A DNA stretch of 64,000 bases from JBCCFW01 sp039029535 (lineage in GTDB: Bacteria > Acidobacteriota > JBCCFW01), in assembly GCA_039029535.1 (NCBI GenBank), contig JBCCFW010000012.1, positions 19,687 through 83,686 on the forward strand. The letters run 5' to 3'. Position 1 is the stretch's first letter. Every line of letters begins with the position of its first letter. Both the position numbers and the translations under genes were made by a program. The notes below the pieces were generated by a model. It made no database searches. It saw nothing but the letters and a program-made list of their open reading frames with translations, and had not been told where the DNA came from. Below, piece by piece: positions 26,999-36,433 of this stretch.

Positions 26999-29900
26999 AT
27001 GATCGTTCTACTGAGTAACAAGTGTTTCTGGGCCTGCTGCGCTGCATGGCTGCTCGTCCTGCTCACGGTCGAGACGGCCTGGGGGCTGTGTGGTCCGACG
27101 GTGCAGGCCATCTCGGTGGATGGTGAGTTCGAAGACTGGACGACGGTGCTCACGAACCAGGCGAACGTGAGCCTCGATGCCGATGGCTCCACGCTCTCAT
27201 GCGACGTCAGTGGGGACCGTGACTGTCCCGTCCCTGACTCGGGGAGCGACTTGAGGGCATTCGCGTACACCTGGGATGACGAGAATCTCTACGTCTACTT
27301 CGAGCGCTTCGCGCCGGAGCCCGATGCCCGCTTTGCGTGGCTGTTCATCGACCTTCTCGACGAGCAACTCTTCAATGGAGCCGTGCCACGAGGTGACATC
27401 CGCGTGCGTTTCCGTTGGAGTGACGGTGCGCTGGGCTGGGAGCTACAGCCGCGTCTCGCCACGCTGGATGCAGGCAGCACGGCCCATCCGATGGTCGACG
27501 GAGACGTGAACGAGTGTGGTCCGAGCGGGGACCAGCCCTGTGCGGACGGGCTGGACTTGAGGGCGCCCGGAGACGTCTTCACCACGCTCGGCCCCTTGCC
27601 GACCTGTCCGCTGGGTCTCTGTGCTCGTGGCCGACGGGCCGAGTATGCGTTGCCGTGGTCGGAGCTCGGGCTCGAGCCCGGAGACCCCCTGTCCTTTCAC
27701 GTGTCGATGTCGGCCGGTGACTTGCGTCCCGGTGAAGCTCACCCGCCTGTGTACGACGACAACCTCGGTGGACTGAGCGGGGGAGCGGGGAGCACTGGGT
27801 TCAACTGCTTCACCCTGGAACCGCAGGTCTTCACCGGCGGAAGACCGGGAGCCGACGTCCCCCTCGGGCACGTCATCGAGAATCTCGGCAACCGGGACGA
27901 CGCTCACGACCTGAGCGCGATCTCCAGCAACGGCTTCCGCCTGAGCTTCTACACCGACCCCGACGGCGACGGTGACGTCGCCGACGGCGAGCTCATCGCG
28001 ATCGATGAGGACGGTGACGGCGACTTCTCCGATCCGGCGGACTTCCTCGCCCCTGGCTCGGACGTCAATGATGACCAGCGCCCCGAACTCGGCACGCTCG
28101 CGGGTGGCAACGGCATGGTGTCGGGCGAGACGGCATCCTTCGTGGTGATGGTCTCGATCGCCGATGCTGCCGTGGCTCCGGTCGAGGTGGTTCGTGTCAT
28201 GGCGGAGTCTCAGGGAGGTGGCACTCAGGAGACCGTCATCGACATCGTCACGATCGGCAACCTGTCGTTGCTTCCGGAGCGGTCCGTTCAGGTCTCCGTG
28301 GACGGCATGCCGGTCGTCGTCTCCCACGAGCACGTGCTGACCAACAACCTGGACGTCGCGCTCGACGTCGGCTTGACGGCTGCGTCGAGCGAAGGATGGG
28401 ACACCGAGCTCTCCACCGATCCCGACTGTGACGGCAGCGTGGACGACGGGGCCGTTGTCGGGGCAAGCCTGACGCTGGCGGCCAACGAGGCGGCGTGCCT
28501 GGTGCTTCAGGTCGTGGTGCCCGCTGACGCTTCGGTGGGAACGTTCGACGAGACCTCCATCACGGCGACCAGCGCCGGTGGCTCGCCCGTCGTGGTCAAG
28601 GACCGCACCACCGTCCGGCCGAGCTTCGACCTCATCCCGGATCACCTCATCGCGAATGGCCTGCTCAAGTACGGGGCTCCGCTCAGTGCCGTCTTCTTCC
28701 CTCACGAGCTGACCAACAACTTGGCCACCGAGGACTCGTTCTTCGTGAGCCACCTGTCGGCCTTGGGTTTCGCCACCGCTCTCTACACCGATCCCGATGG
28801 CGACGGGAATCCCTCCGATGGCGAGCTCATCCCCAGCGGGCTGGCCACGCCTCCGGTGCCGGGAGAGGGAGGGCGACTCTCGCTCGTCGTCCGCGTGGAC
28901 GTCGGCGACGTGCCGTTCGGCACGGTGGAGAGCACCGAGCTCTTCGCCGTCTCAGATGAGACCTCCGACTTCCGCTCGGTCACCAACGAGACGATCGTGG
29001 GGCAGCTGATCCCCTTCGAGGATCCCGTCTTCACCCTGCAGCAGACGGTGTTTGCTCCCTGCACGCCCATCTATCTACGAGCGCAGGGTCTCGAGCGGAG
29101 TCTCGCCGATCGCTTCGCCTTCAAGTGGGAGGATGCGATCGGGACGCTCGTCCGCACCGAAGTGGCCTCGTCGGACGGTCTCGGTGAGGCGCGAGACGCG
29201 TTTCTCCCGACATCGGGCGAGCTGCAGGGGGAGTGGATGCTCTCCTTGCACACCTGCTCCGTGCCCTACGCGCTCAGTGGCGCCTGTCCCGGAGTGGAGT
29301 CCGAGGTCGAGGAGATCGCCATCCGCGTCGACAACCCGACGGCGATCACCGAGTTGGAGACCGACCGCAGCGAGTACTCCAGCGGTGACGGCCTGCGCGT
29401 GGACCAGACCCTGATGAACGTCAGCGTCGCGACCAACCTGACCGGCCATCGCGTCGAGAGCACGATCTTCACCCCGGACGGTAGCCAGTACTGCCGCCCT
29501 GACGGTCGCTTCGAGCCCTTCTCGGCGGGCGCCGTGACCGACGTGTTGGCCGACCTGGAGCTCGTGCGGGGGGAAAGTCGTGGTCACGTCTTCAGCGTGC
29601 CGGACGTGCGCTTCCCCATGCCCGCGCCGGACTACTACGTCCGCGTGCAGTGGTTCCATCCCTGCGGAGTCGTGTTGGCCACCGAGTTCGTGACCTTCGC
29701 GGTGGTGGGAGGCTCGGAGGTCTGCGACGACGGCGTGGACGGAGATGGCGACACGCTCGTCGACTGTGAGGATCCGGACTGTGCGGCCGATCCGGCCTGT
29801 TCCGGAAGTCTCGGCGTGAGCCGACAGGTGGCTCTTCTGACCACTGGGCCGTCACCGGGGCTCGGGGTCGTCTTCGATCCTGCTTGTGCTGCTCCTGGCT

Positions 29901-30088
29901 TGCGTCTCTGCCTCGATGGTCCAGACGACGAGCTGATCGCAGGCGCACTCGATGGCTTGGTCGTCCCCGGCGGTGCACTCCACGAGCCCGGACGCTGGCT
30001 CTGGTTCCTCGAGCACGCGTCGTCGAGCACGACCTTGCGCGTGTCGAAGAGAGGGGCGGATCTCGTCTTGAGCTCGGACGCCCCGTGA
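26999..30088 (+). CDS. Large secreted protein with CBM9/DOMON-like start and shared C-terminal module
   Basis: The product has 1029 residues with a signal peptide (WACCAAWLLVLLTVETAWG). Residues 35-265 resemble CBM9/DOMON-type domains found on extracellular proteins (VDGEFEDW, AYTWDDENLYVYFE, RAEYALPWSELGL). Several Ig-like segments follow with DPDGDGD-type acidic loops that look like calcium sites (TDPDGDGDVADGEL, TDPDGDGNPSDGEL). One Cys/Asp repeat (EVCDDGVDGDGDTLVDC) precedes the last 100 residues, which match the end of the metalloprotease at 36434-41269 (LCLDGPDDELIAGALDG against LCTNGPDDALVAGSLDA). No catalytic motif is visible. The ribosome binding site is weak. Likely a cell-surface or matrix protein. 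Confidence 0.85.
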   Translation: MIVLLSNKCFWACCAAWLLVLLTVETAWGLCGPTVQAISVDGEFEDWTTVLTNQANVSLDADGSTLSCDVSGDRDCPVPDSGSDLRAFAYTWDDENLYVYFERFAPEPDARFAWLFIDLLDEQLFNGAVPRGDIRVRFRWSDGALGWELQPRLATLDAGSTAHPMVDGDVNECGPSGDQPCADGLDLRAPGDVFTTLGPLPTCPLGLCARGRRAEYALPWSELGLEPGDPLSFHVSMSAGDLRPGEAHPPVYDDNLGGLSGGAGSTGFNCFTLEPQVFTGGRPGADVPLGHVIENLGNRDDAHDLSAISSNGFRLSFYTDPDGDGDVADGELIAIDEDGDGDFSDPADFLAPGSDVNDDQRPELGTLAGGNGMVSGETASFVVMVSIADAAVAPVEVVRVMAESQGGGTQETVIDIVTIGNLSLLPERSVQVSVDGMPVVVSHEHVLTNNLDVALDVGLTAASSEGWDTELSTDPDCDGSVDDGAVVGASLTLAANEAACLVLQVVVPADASVGTFDETSITATSAGGSPVVVKDRTTVRPSFDLIPDHLIANGLLKYGAPLSAVFFPHELTNNLATEDSFFVSHLSALGFATALYTDPDGDGNPSDGELIPSGLATPPVPGEGGRLSLVVRVDVGDVPFGTVESTELFAVSDETSDFRSVTNETIVGQLIPFEDPVFTLQQTVFAPCTPIYLRAQGLERSLADRFAFKWEDAIGTLVRTEVASSDGLGEARDAFLPTSGELQGEWMLSLHTCSVPYALSGACPGVESEVEEIAIRVDNPTAITELETDRSEYSSGDGLRVDQTLMNVSVATNLTGHRVESTIFTPDGSQYCRPDGRFEPFSAGAVTDVLADLELVRGESRGHVFSVPDVRFPMPAPDYYVRVQWFHPCGVVLATEFVTFAVVGGSEVCDDGVDGDGDTLVDCEDPDCAADPACSGSLGVSRQVALLTTGPSPGLGVVFDPACAAPGLRLCLDGPDDELIAGALDGLVVPGGALHEPGRWLWFLEHASSSTTLRVSKRGADLVLSSDAP

Positions 30089-30244
30089 CATGACGAGGGT
30101 GACCGATGAGCTCGAGCCACTGGATCGATTCACGAACGCATGAACTTCTCACGACCCGACACCGTGCCGTGCTCGAGACGTCAGTTTCGACCTTGGGCCA
30201 ACATCCCAGCATCTCTTGATCATTTCTCCCGCGAGTTCAGCTTC

Positions 30245-31978
30245 ATGACCGCCCTTCTTCGTTCGGGCTCAATCGCCCTCACTCTCTCCCTCTGTCTTTC
30301 GTTCACCTTCGTCGCCGGCGTCGCCGGAGCTCAGCGTCCAGGCGCATCAGATGACGACCGTCGTGTTCCCATCGAGGAAGACGAGCTCAAGCCGGTTCCC
30401 GTGCCCGGTGCTGCTGCCGACCTGATCTGCGGTGGTGCGAACTGGTCGCTGCGTGATGCCGGGGGTGGTTCCACCGCAGCGACGTCGGGTTCTTGTGGCG
30501 GGACGAATCAGTTCGTGGTGGTCGATGCCTCCCTCGGCGGTTTCCTCGATGCTTTCGACAATGCGTACCACGTCTTCGTCGACGGAATCGGCTACGAGCC
30601 GCCATCGACCAGCAACACTGCCTGCACCTACGACTGTGAGATGCAGGTGCTCTCCGATCTCGGCGTGACGGTCAGCGCCACCGCGTCGAGCACCCATGCG
30701 GTGCTCCGCTTGCTCTACCGCTTCTCGAACACGACCGGCGCAGACATCGACGCAACGGTCGAGATTCCCCGCAACTGGGGTTCGGACATCACGACCACGA
30801 TCGCCGCGACCTCATCGGGGGACACCACGCTCGACCTCGACGACCGCTGGATCGTGACCCACGACCTGCTGGGACCCGGTGACGTCATCAACATCAGCGT
30901 GGCCGTCGGTCCCGGCTCGCCCATGGTCATGCCTTCAGTGAGCACTCCATCGGTCTTCACCTGCGTCGGTGAGGAAGGTTGGAACACGAGCTTCGACATC
31001 GAGGTGCCGGCCGGCGAGAGTCGTTCGCTCCTCCTCTTCCACGGCCTCGGCGACCTCACTGGCGGCAACGCGATCCCGGATGCCGTCGCGGCTGCAGCGG
31101 GATTCGATGACATCGAGCTCTTCGGCGACCTGCTCTCCGGTCTCACCGATGCGGATCTCGCCGAGGTCTTGAACTGGAGCTTCCCGTCCACCGCCGACCT
31201 CGAACCCGTGCAGGCTGCCATCGATGCCGTCGAGAGCAAGCTCGACGCCAGTCTCGACGTCGACGTCTCGACACGAGCCAGCCAGGTCAGCGTGGACTCC
31301 GTCGAGGCGAAGCTCGATGTCGGTCTCGACGTGGCCGTTTCGACGAGGGCTTCCCAGCTCTCGATCGACCAGCTCCAGATGGGCATCGACGCCCTCGAAG
31401 TCAAGAGCGACCTCGCACCCTGCGAGACCTTCGACCTGTTGTTCCCGCTCTTCCCCAACTACCCCGTGCTGCCGATCGATCACCCCTGCACTCCGCCGAG
31501 CTGTGACTCGAACGGCTTCGAGGGGCTGACGCCGGGGTCGGTGGTGACGACGGAGTTCCCGGGCATCATCGTCAGCGGCAGCTCCGACGTCGTCGTCTTC
31601 GACAGCGCCGACCCGACTTGCAATGACGACGACCTCCGCACTCCCACGGGAGTGGACGGCAACGTTCTTGCCAAGGGCCACGTGCTGGTCCTTCAGGAGC
31701 CCGAGAGCAGCTGTTGGCCCAACGATGCGGAGGACGGCGGGCTCATCCGCTTCGACCTCGACTCGCCGACCCGCGCGTGGTGGATCGGGGTGCTCGATGT
31801 CGAGGAGTCGGGCTCGCTGGTCCGAGTCCTCGACGATCACGGTGTCCTGGCCGAGGTCGCCATCACGCCGACGCCCGGAGGTGGCTGGACGCCCGTGCTC
31901 ATCGACGTGCCTGGTGTCACGGCCATCGAAGTGTCGCTCGCAGGCTCGGGTGCGATCACCGACTTGGTCTGTCGGTAG
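30245..31978 (+). CDS. Secreted protein with tandem KLD repeats and C-terminal beta-sandwich module
   Basis: ATG 30245 is chosen over 30140 because it gives a proper signal peptide (SIALTLSLCLSFTFVAGVAGA) and avoids an unlikely 35-residue leader; the product then has 577 residues. Residues about 55-290 look like beta-rich exported sequence with paired Cys. Residues about 320-385 contain two imperfect repeats (VESKLDASLDVDVSTRASQ, VEAKLDVGLDVAVSTRASQ) of a type found in trimeric fibre proteins. The last 160 residues are the same module as in the beta-helix protein at 24723 (VVVFDSADPTCNDDDL, LAGSGAITDLVC), here ending exactly at the module boundary. Function unknown; probably a surface fibre or matrix component. 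Confidence 0.82.
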   Translation: MTALLRSGSIALTLSLCLSFTFVAGVAGAQRPGASDDDRRVPIEEDELKPVPVPGAAADLICGGANWSLRDAGGGSTAATSGSCGGTNQFVVVDASLGGFLDAFDNAYHVFVDGIGYEPPSTSNTACTYDCEMQVLSDLGVTVSATASSTHAVLRLLYRFSNTTGADIDATVEIPRNWGSDITTTIAATSSGDTTLDLDDRWIVTHDLLGPGDVINISVAVGPGSPMVMPSVSTPSVFTCVGEEGWNTSFDIEVPAGESRSLLLFHGLGDLTGGNAIPDAVAAAAGFDDIELFGDLLSGLTDADLAEVLNWSFPSTADLEPVQAAIDAVESKLDASLDVDVSTRASQVSVDSVEAKLDVGLDVAVSTRASQLSIDQLQMGIDALEVKSDLAPCETFDLLFPLFPNYPVLPIDHPCTPPSCDSNGFEGLTPGSVVTTEFPGIIVSGSSDVVVFDSADPTCNDDDLRTPTGVDGNVLAKGHVLVLQEPESSCWPNDAEDGGLIRFDLDSPTRAWWIGVLDVEESGSLVRVLDDHGVLAEVAITPTPGGGWTPVLIDVPGVTAIEVSLAGSGAITDLVCR

Positions 31979-32009
31979 TGGCTTATGTTCTCTTCTTCGT
32001 CAGTGCTCC

Positions 32010-32029
32010 ACCTCGGTGCTTTTCGAGGT
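32010..32029. terminator. Weak hairpin between convergent genes
   Basis: ACCTCG, an 8-base loop ending in TTTT, then CGAGGT, between a + strand gene ending at 31978 and a - strand gene ending at 32057. The position suits a shared terminator, but the stem has only six pairs and there is no T-run after it. Confidence 0.25.
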
Positions 32030-32056
32030 TCAGGCTCGGCCGGGCTCGTGAGGCGG

Positions 32057-34387
32057 CTACTTCTGCTGCTGGTCGGAGCTGATGCGGCCAGCCTTGAGTG
32101 ACTGCGAGAGGAGCCTCGAGGGCTTTCCGGAAGCCGTGAGCAGGAACGTGAGCGTCTCCTTCGCGCGGGTCACCGAGACGTAGAGCTCTCTCAGGGATTG
32201 CTGGTCCAGTATCGCCTGGAATTGAGAGCTTCCCGACACGCTTGCGGGGAAGAGCCCTTCTTCGCAGCCCACGATCACGACGCCGTCGAACTCCAAGCCG
32301 CCGACGCTCGCAGGTGATCCGAGGACGACGTGTGGGTGCTTGGGGAGGTTGGCCGAGCGATCTTCCAGGACGATGACGTTCGTTCCCGAAGAGGCTTCCT
32401 TGACCTGCTCGAACATGTCCGTCGTGAGCGCGATGATGCCGACCCGCCGATGGTTCTTTTGTCGCAGAGCTCTTGCCGCGCGAAGCGCTCCCTTGCCGAC
32501 TCGACCCTCGACGGCGCGCTGTAGCGTCGGGTGCCCGTCGGAGGAGTCTGGCTGGGCTGCCGCCTCCAGGTCCTTGAGGAAGGGGCGAAAGTCGTCGTCG
32601 AAGACGTCTGTCGTTTGGAGAACGATGTCGACGGCAACACGAGTGATGGCGGGTGAGCATCGGTGCATCTCGTGCACCTCGACGTTGTTCGTGGCTCCAA
32701 CGCCGAGCAGGCCGAGGGCCTGCTCGTTTGCCCCGGCCAGCTCTTGCGCGTTGTCGAAAGCCAAGACCATGGGGTGGGGTGGGGCGGGGTCTCGGCAGAG
32801 GTACTGAAAGAGCAGCTTCTCCGTCGTGGAGTAGAGCTGGGCCTCGTCGATCAGGAGCAGGTCATGGCCTCGCTCCTTTCGCGCGAGACGCCAGGCGCGA
32901 GTGCCGAGGATGTCCAACAACGTGAGCGCCACGTCGTCGTTGTCGAGCAAGCCGTCGAGGTGCAGGACCTGGTGATCGTAGGCGTGGTAGACCCTCATGA
33001 TGAGCTCGCGCTCGGTCTCGTTCAGGGCTCCGTGGAGCCTCGAGTAGGGTCGTTCCGCCAGGACGTAGGCATCGTCTTCCTGGCCTCTGAGCTGTGCCTT
33101 GATGACGTACCCGATATCGTGCACGACCGCTGCACTCAGTGCGTCGAGCACCGTCTCGCTCTCGAGCGCCGAGCGGATGAGGGGGTGTGCAGCCAGGCCT
33201 TCTATCTCGGGCTTGTCGTGCAGGTCCTGAACCTCCTTCCGCAGGAGCTCCTTCACCAGCTCGAACTGGTAGGCCTTCGAGGTCTCGTTGTCGCGGTCGA
33301 GCAAGTTCTTGGTGTCGATGGACTGGAACTGCTCGGCGAGGTCGTTGATGGTGGCGACCGTCACGATCGAATCGACCAGCTCGAACGTCTCGTCGTTTCC
33401 CGCCAGCCGCTCCAACCGTGCGGTCACGTTGTCGCGAGCGCTCAGGTTGTGGGCGAGGTAGAGGACGGAGCGGTACTTCTTGCCGTCGTCTTCGCTCGAC
33501 TGAAGGGCGGCGTCGACTGCCAGGAGCTGCATCAACAGCGACTTGCCGCAGCCGGCGGGGCCATGGACGCGGACCGGCGAGGTTCCGATCTTCGCCATCG
33601 AGAGAACTTGCTGCTGGGCCGCCGTCAGGGGGCCGTCGGGGCCGATACACTGCTCGAACGTCAAGTCCTCCATCGGGCTGACCGTTCCGGGTAGCTCGGC
33701 GACCAAGGTCTTCTCGGGGCCGGTCTTGGCCTCGTCGACCGGTCCCTCCAGCTCGCGCAGCGCCGACCAAGAATCGTCGTCGGTGAGCTCGCCTGCCGGG
33801 GCCTGGCGAGCCTTCCTGGCGTCGATGAGAAGCTTCCGGAACGTGTTGCGATCGGCTTCCAGGCGCTTGAGCAGCGCCATCGCCTGGTTGGCCGCGTTGT
33901 CGGCCGGGTCGGCCCAGGGGCCGACGAAGCCGAGCAGGCGAAGTTGGGCTTCTCCTTCTCCGATTCGCTGGTCCAGCCATCCCATGGAGTTGCGCCATTG
34001 GTTCGCGCCCACGCCGGCAAAGCAGGTGTAGCGCCCTCCGTCGTAGGGCTTTGCCGCGAACATGTGCGGGATGTTGAGGTTTCGGAAGCGCAGGTGCGAC
34101 ACGCGGACCATGCGGTCGAGCGCGCTCGGCAGCGCTTCGAGATTGGAGAGGAAGCCCATCTCGCCATCCAGGCGAACGAGCAGCCAATCGACCTCGGTCG
34201 CCGCCGATGCGAAGTCGCGATGCCAGAAGACCGTGAGCTGCTCGCTACTCCGCACGCGGAGTGCGCCGACGTTCCATTGACCGCTTGCCGGCGTGCCGGC
34301 GCTCAGGTCCTTGGCCAGCGCCTTGACGTAGCGCAGGCTGGTCGACAGCCAGTCGATAGTCTGTCGTGGGATGCACAGGGCTCTCAT
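32057..34387 (-). CDS. SF1 UvrD/Rep-like helicase with unknown N-terminal domain
   Basis: The 776-residue product has helicase motifs in SF1 order: Walker A GPAGCGKS at 276-283, motif II DLLLIDEAQ with Asp514-Glu515, motif III LAFDNAQEL, then VVLGSPASVGGLEFDGVVI (motif V) and LYVSVTRAKETLTFLL (motif VI). The first 240 residues match nothing I recognise and contain aromatic-rich stretches (WHRDFASAATEVDWLLVRLDG). GAGAGGGAG lies upstream of the ATG. The gene starts 16 bases after the stop of the 290-residue gene, so they form a two-gene operon. Stand-alone UvrD-like helicases paired with one unknown gene are a common form of anti-phage systems, as in Gabija, but no nuclease motif is visible here. 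DNA repair is the alternative. Confidence 0.9.
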   Translation of the reverse strand: MRALCIPRQTIDWLSTSLRYVKALAKDLSAGTPASGQWNVGALRVRSSEQLTVFWHRDFASAATEVDWLLVRLDGEMGFLSNLEALPSALDRMVRVSHLRFRNLNIPHMFAAKPYDGGRYTCFAGVGANQWRNSMGWLDQRIGEGEAQLRLLGFVGPWADPADNAANQAMALLKRLEADRNTFRKLLIDARKARQAPAGELTDDDSWSALRELEGPVDEAKTGPEKTLVAELPGTVSPMEDLTFEQCIGPDGPLTAAQQQVLSMAKIGTSPVRVHGPAGCGKSLLMQLLAVDAALQSSEDDGKKYRSVLYLAHNLSARDNVTARLERLAGNDETFELVDSIVTVATINDLAEQFQSIDTKNLLDRDNETSKAYQFELVKELLRKEVQDLHDKPEIEGLAAHPLIRSALESETVLDALSAAVVHDIGYVIKAQLRGQEDDAYVLAERPYSRLHGALNETERELIMRVYHAYDHQVLHLDGLLDNDDVALTLLDILGTRAWRLARKERGHDLLLIDEAQLYSTTEKLLFQYLCRDPAPPHPMVLAFDNAQELAGANEQALGLLGVGATNNVEVHEMHRCSPAITRVAVDIVLQTTDVFDDDFRPFLKDLEAAAQPDSSDGHPTLQRAVEGRVGKGALRAARALRQKNHRRVGIIALTTDMFEQVKEASSGTNVIVLEDRSANLPKHPHVVLGSPASVGGLEFDGVVIVGCEEGLFPASVSGSSQFQAILDQQSLRELYVSVTRAKETLTFLLTASGKPSRLLSQSLKAGRISSDQQQK

Positions 34388-34403
34388 TTCGTCTGACTCC
34401 CTC

Positions 34404-35276
34404 TCATGGGCTGTTCCCGATGTGAGCTCTCAGCTGCTCGACCGAGCTGCCATCGAGGTCGGGTGACCCGATGCGAACGTACAGGGAAGCGAAGCGTGTT
34501 GCCAGGTCGGCCATGAAGTCCGAGCGTAGTCTCTGGCAACGCAGGGGAGGCGTGGTCAGCGCGCCGGCGAGTGGTTCGGCGAGGCCATCGACCAACTCGG
34601 ACCACTCTCGCGGCTGCTCGCCGTCGTTGCCGTCGATGTCTTCCGCGAGCGCGAGGCACTCGTAGGGGACGGTGATGGGGTAACGAAAGAGTGCGACGGA
34701 GGGCTTCTCGAAGGCCTTGAGCTCGCTGGAAGGCGTCGGGAGGAAGTGGGTGTCGGTATTGAGGCTGCCATTGGTGATGGCGGAGTCGAGGGTGGCCTTG
34801 GCGTCCTTGCTGGGGAGCGCGTCGAGGAAGGCTTGGCCGGCCTCCTCTGTGTCACCTTGGCTGACGGCCCTGATGTATCGCTGAAAGCCATCGAGGCGAG
34901 GGCGGAGGCCGTTGTTCTTGTCCAGGCTGCCAAGGGCAGTGGCCGCGGCCTCGATCAGCTCGTCGTCACGACTGGGGAGCCCCTTGCCGCCCGGCCGCTG
35001 GAGCTGGCCCTTGAGCGAGTTGATGAGTCTCCTACGGCAGTCTCGAGTGCACAGGTACTCGCCGATGCTGACTATGGGTAGGTAGGTGGCGGTGGGGGTC
35101 TTCGACTGGGCCAAGTCGCAGGCCGGCGTGATGATGATTCCGCTGGCTCGTTCTTGTGGGAGCAGTCCGAAGGTCGGGAGTCCACTGTAGATGTCGCCAG
35201 AGGAGACCTTTCCGATTGGGAAGTGCTTGTAGAACATCTCGGAGAGGCGATGAGCCTCTGCGTTCTTCATCTGCAT
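34404..35276 (-). CDS. Unknown partner protein of the SF1 helicase
   Basis: The 290-residue product is the first gene of the two-gene operon with the helicase; AGGACG precedes the ATG (a second ATG lies six bases further in). The N-terminal third has IYSGLPTFGLLP, then ITPACDLAQSKTPTATYLPIV and a C-x-x-x-C further on (YLCTRDCRRRL), so a metal-bound or structural Cys cluster is possible. A central helical region and a C-terminal part with RYPITVPYECLALAED follow. Proteins with an S/TxxCDL motif near the start occur in uncharacterised operons with ATPases, but I cannot assign the family. No membrane helix, signal peptide or obvious nuclease motif. Confidence 0.75.
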   Translation of the reverse strand: MQMKNAEAHRLSEMFYKHFPIGKVSSGDIYSGLPTFGLLPQERASGIIITPACDLAQSKTPTATYLPIVSIGEYLCTRDCRRRLINSLKGQLQRPGGKGLPSRDDELIEAAATALGSLDKNNGLRPRLDGFQRYIRAVSQGDTEEAGQAFLDALPSKDAKATLDSAITNGSLNTDTHFLPTPSSELKAFEKPSVALFRYPITVPYECLALAEDIDGNDGEQPREWSELVDGLAEPLAGALTTPPLRCQRLRSDFMADLATRFASLYVRIGSPDLDGSSVEQLRAHIGNSP

Positions 35277-35632
35277 TGCTCGTCCTGCTTGGTTCCTCGG
35301 GGCCCTAGCTCATGCACTTGGCTCCAGGGGGCGAATCTTAGCCCAGGCTCGGAGTGGCGGCTCGTCCGGGAATGGCGTGGAGTGCACTCTTGCCGACAAG
35401 GCTGGCGAGTCGTTGGGCCGGTCGACCGTTGCGAGCCTCGCGTCTCGGTGCCTGACCCTTGGAGGCCAGGTCCCGGGTGCTCGCCAAGGCCACTGTCCTC
35501 CTGGTGACGAGTGATGTCCGGGGTACGGGCCGCCTCGTCCTCGCGGTCGAGAATCCAACGGAACGAGTGACCCCTTTCCCCTTCAGCCATCACCCCCTCC
35601 AGTGCCATGATTCCGTCCCCAGGGGACGTGTC
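35277..35632. promoter_or_regulatory. Divergent intergenic region
   Basis: These 356 bases separate the start of the helicase operon (- strand) from the start of the HTH/coiled-coil gene (+ strand) and should hold both promoters. On the - strand TAAGAT (35335-35340) resembles a -10 hexamer, but I find no matching -35. No strong inverted repeat, RNA gene or credible ORF is seen; the open frame on the + strand upstream of 35633 is only an extension without a start signal. Confidence 0.3.
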
Positions 35633-36289
35633 ATGGACCTCACTCGCCGCATCGATCTCGAGGAAGCCTCCAAGCTCGCCGGACGGACCATCCGCACGCT
35701 GCGCAAGCACGTGAAGGACGGTCGGCTGGAGGTGGCCGACGACAGCGATCCCGGCGACCCCGTGCTCACCGTCGGCGCTCTCGCCTCCGCCGGCCTCCTC
35801 CGCGACGCCAAGGTCCTCAACCCGCCGGCCATCACTCCCGCCACCCCGGTCGTCGCCTTCGACGAGCTGAGCGAGATGCTCCAGAACCTCGCCGAGGAAC
35901 GGGAGCGCGCCACCGCTGCCGCCGCGGAGAGGGTGGAGGGCCTCTACCGTGAGGTCGTCGACGACCAGAAGACCCGCATCGGCCGGCTCGAGGACGAGAA
36001 CCGCGAGCTGACCAACCAGCTCCACGAGGCCCTGCGGCGCGTGCCCAAGCTCCTCGAGCTGGAGGCCGTCGAGGCCGCCGCCAGCGAGGCCGAGAAGGAT
36101 CGGGCCGAAGCCGAGCGCACGGCTACCGACGCCAAGGTCATCGCCGAGCGTGAGTCCCGCCGGGCCGATGACCTCAGCCACCAGCTCGGCCGCGCCGAGG
36201 AGCGGATCGGGGAGCTCGAGCAGAAGGTCGAGAAGCTCCGGAAGCGGGGCCTCTGGGACCGCATGGTCGACCGCGAGCCCCGGGCCTGA
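35633..36289 (+). CDS. HTH (MerR/excisionase-like) and coiled-coil protein
   Basis: The chosen ATG 35633 has AGGGGA eight bases upstream; a longer frame back to 35459 has no start signal and odd composition. The 218-residue product opens with a helix-turn-helix of the MerR/excisionase sort (IDLEEASKLAGRTIRTLRKH, then a KDGRLEV wing). From about residue 75 it is almost continuous coiled coil (EERERATAAAAERVEGLYREV, LEAVEAAASEAEKDRAEAER) up to a basic end. DNA-binding head plus long coiled coil resembles plasmid KfrA-like and other chromosome-organising proteins. It stands alone and divergent from the helicase operon; no link to it can be shown. Confidence 0.75.
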   Translation: MDLTRRIDLEEASKLAGRTIRTLRKHVKDGRLEVADDSDPGDPVLTVGALASAGLLRDAKVLNPPAITPATPVVAFDELSEMLQNLAEERERATAAAAERVEGLYREVVDDQKTRIGRLEDENRELTNQLHEALRRVPKLLELEAVEAAASEAEKDRAEAERTATDAKVIAERESRRADDLSHQLGRAEERIGELEQKVEKLRKRGLWDRMVDREPRA

Positions 36290-36433
36290 GTCATCTCGCC
36301 CCGTGTCGTGGACGCTTCATGCCACCCGGGCATGGGAGAACACGACCGTCTTGAAGTGAGTCGGTGGACCAGCCCACCTTCTCCCTAGACTTGCAGTCCG
36401 CTCCCGCGCTCGCCCACCTCGGAGACGTCACCC

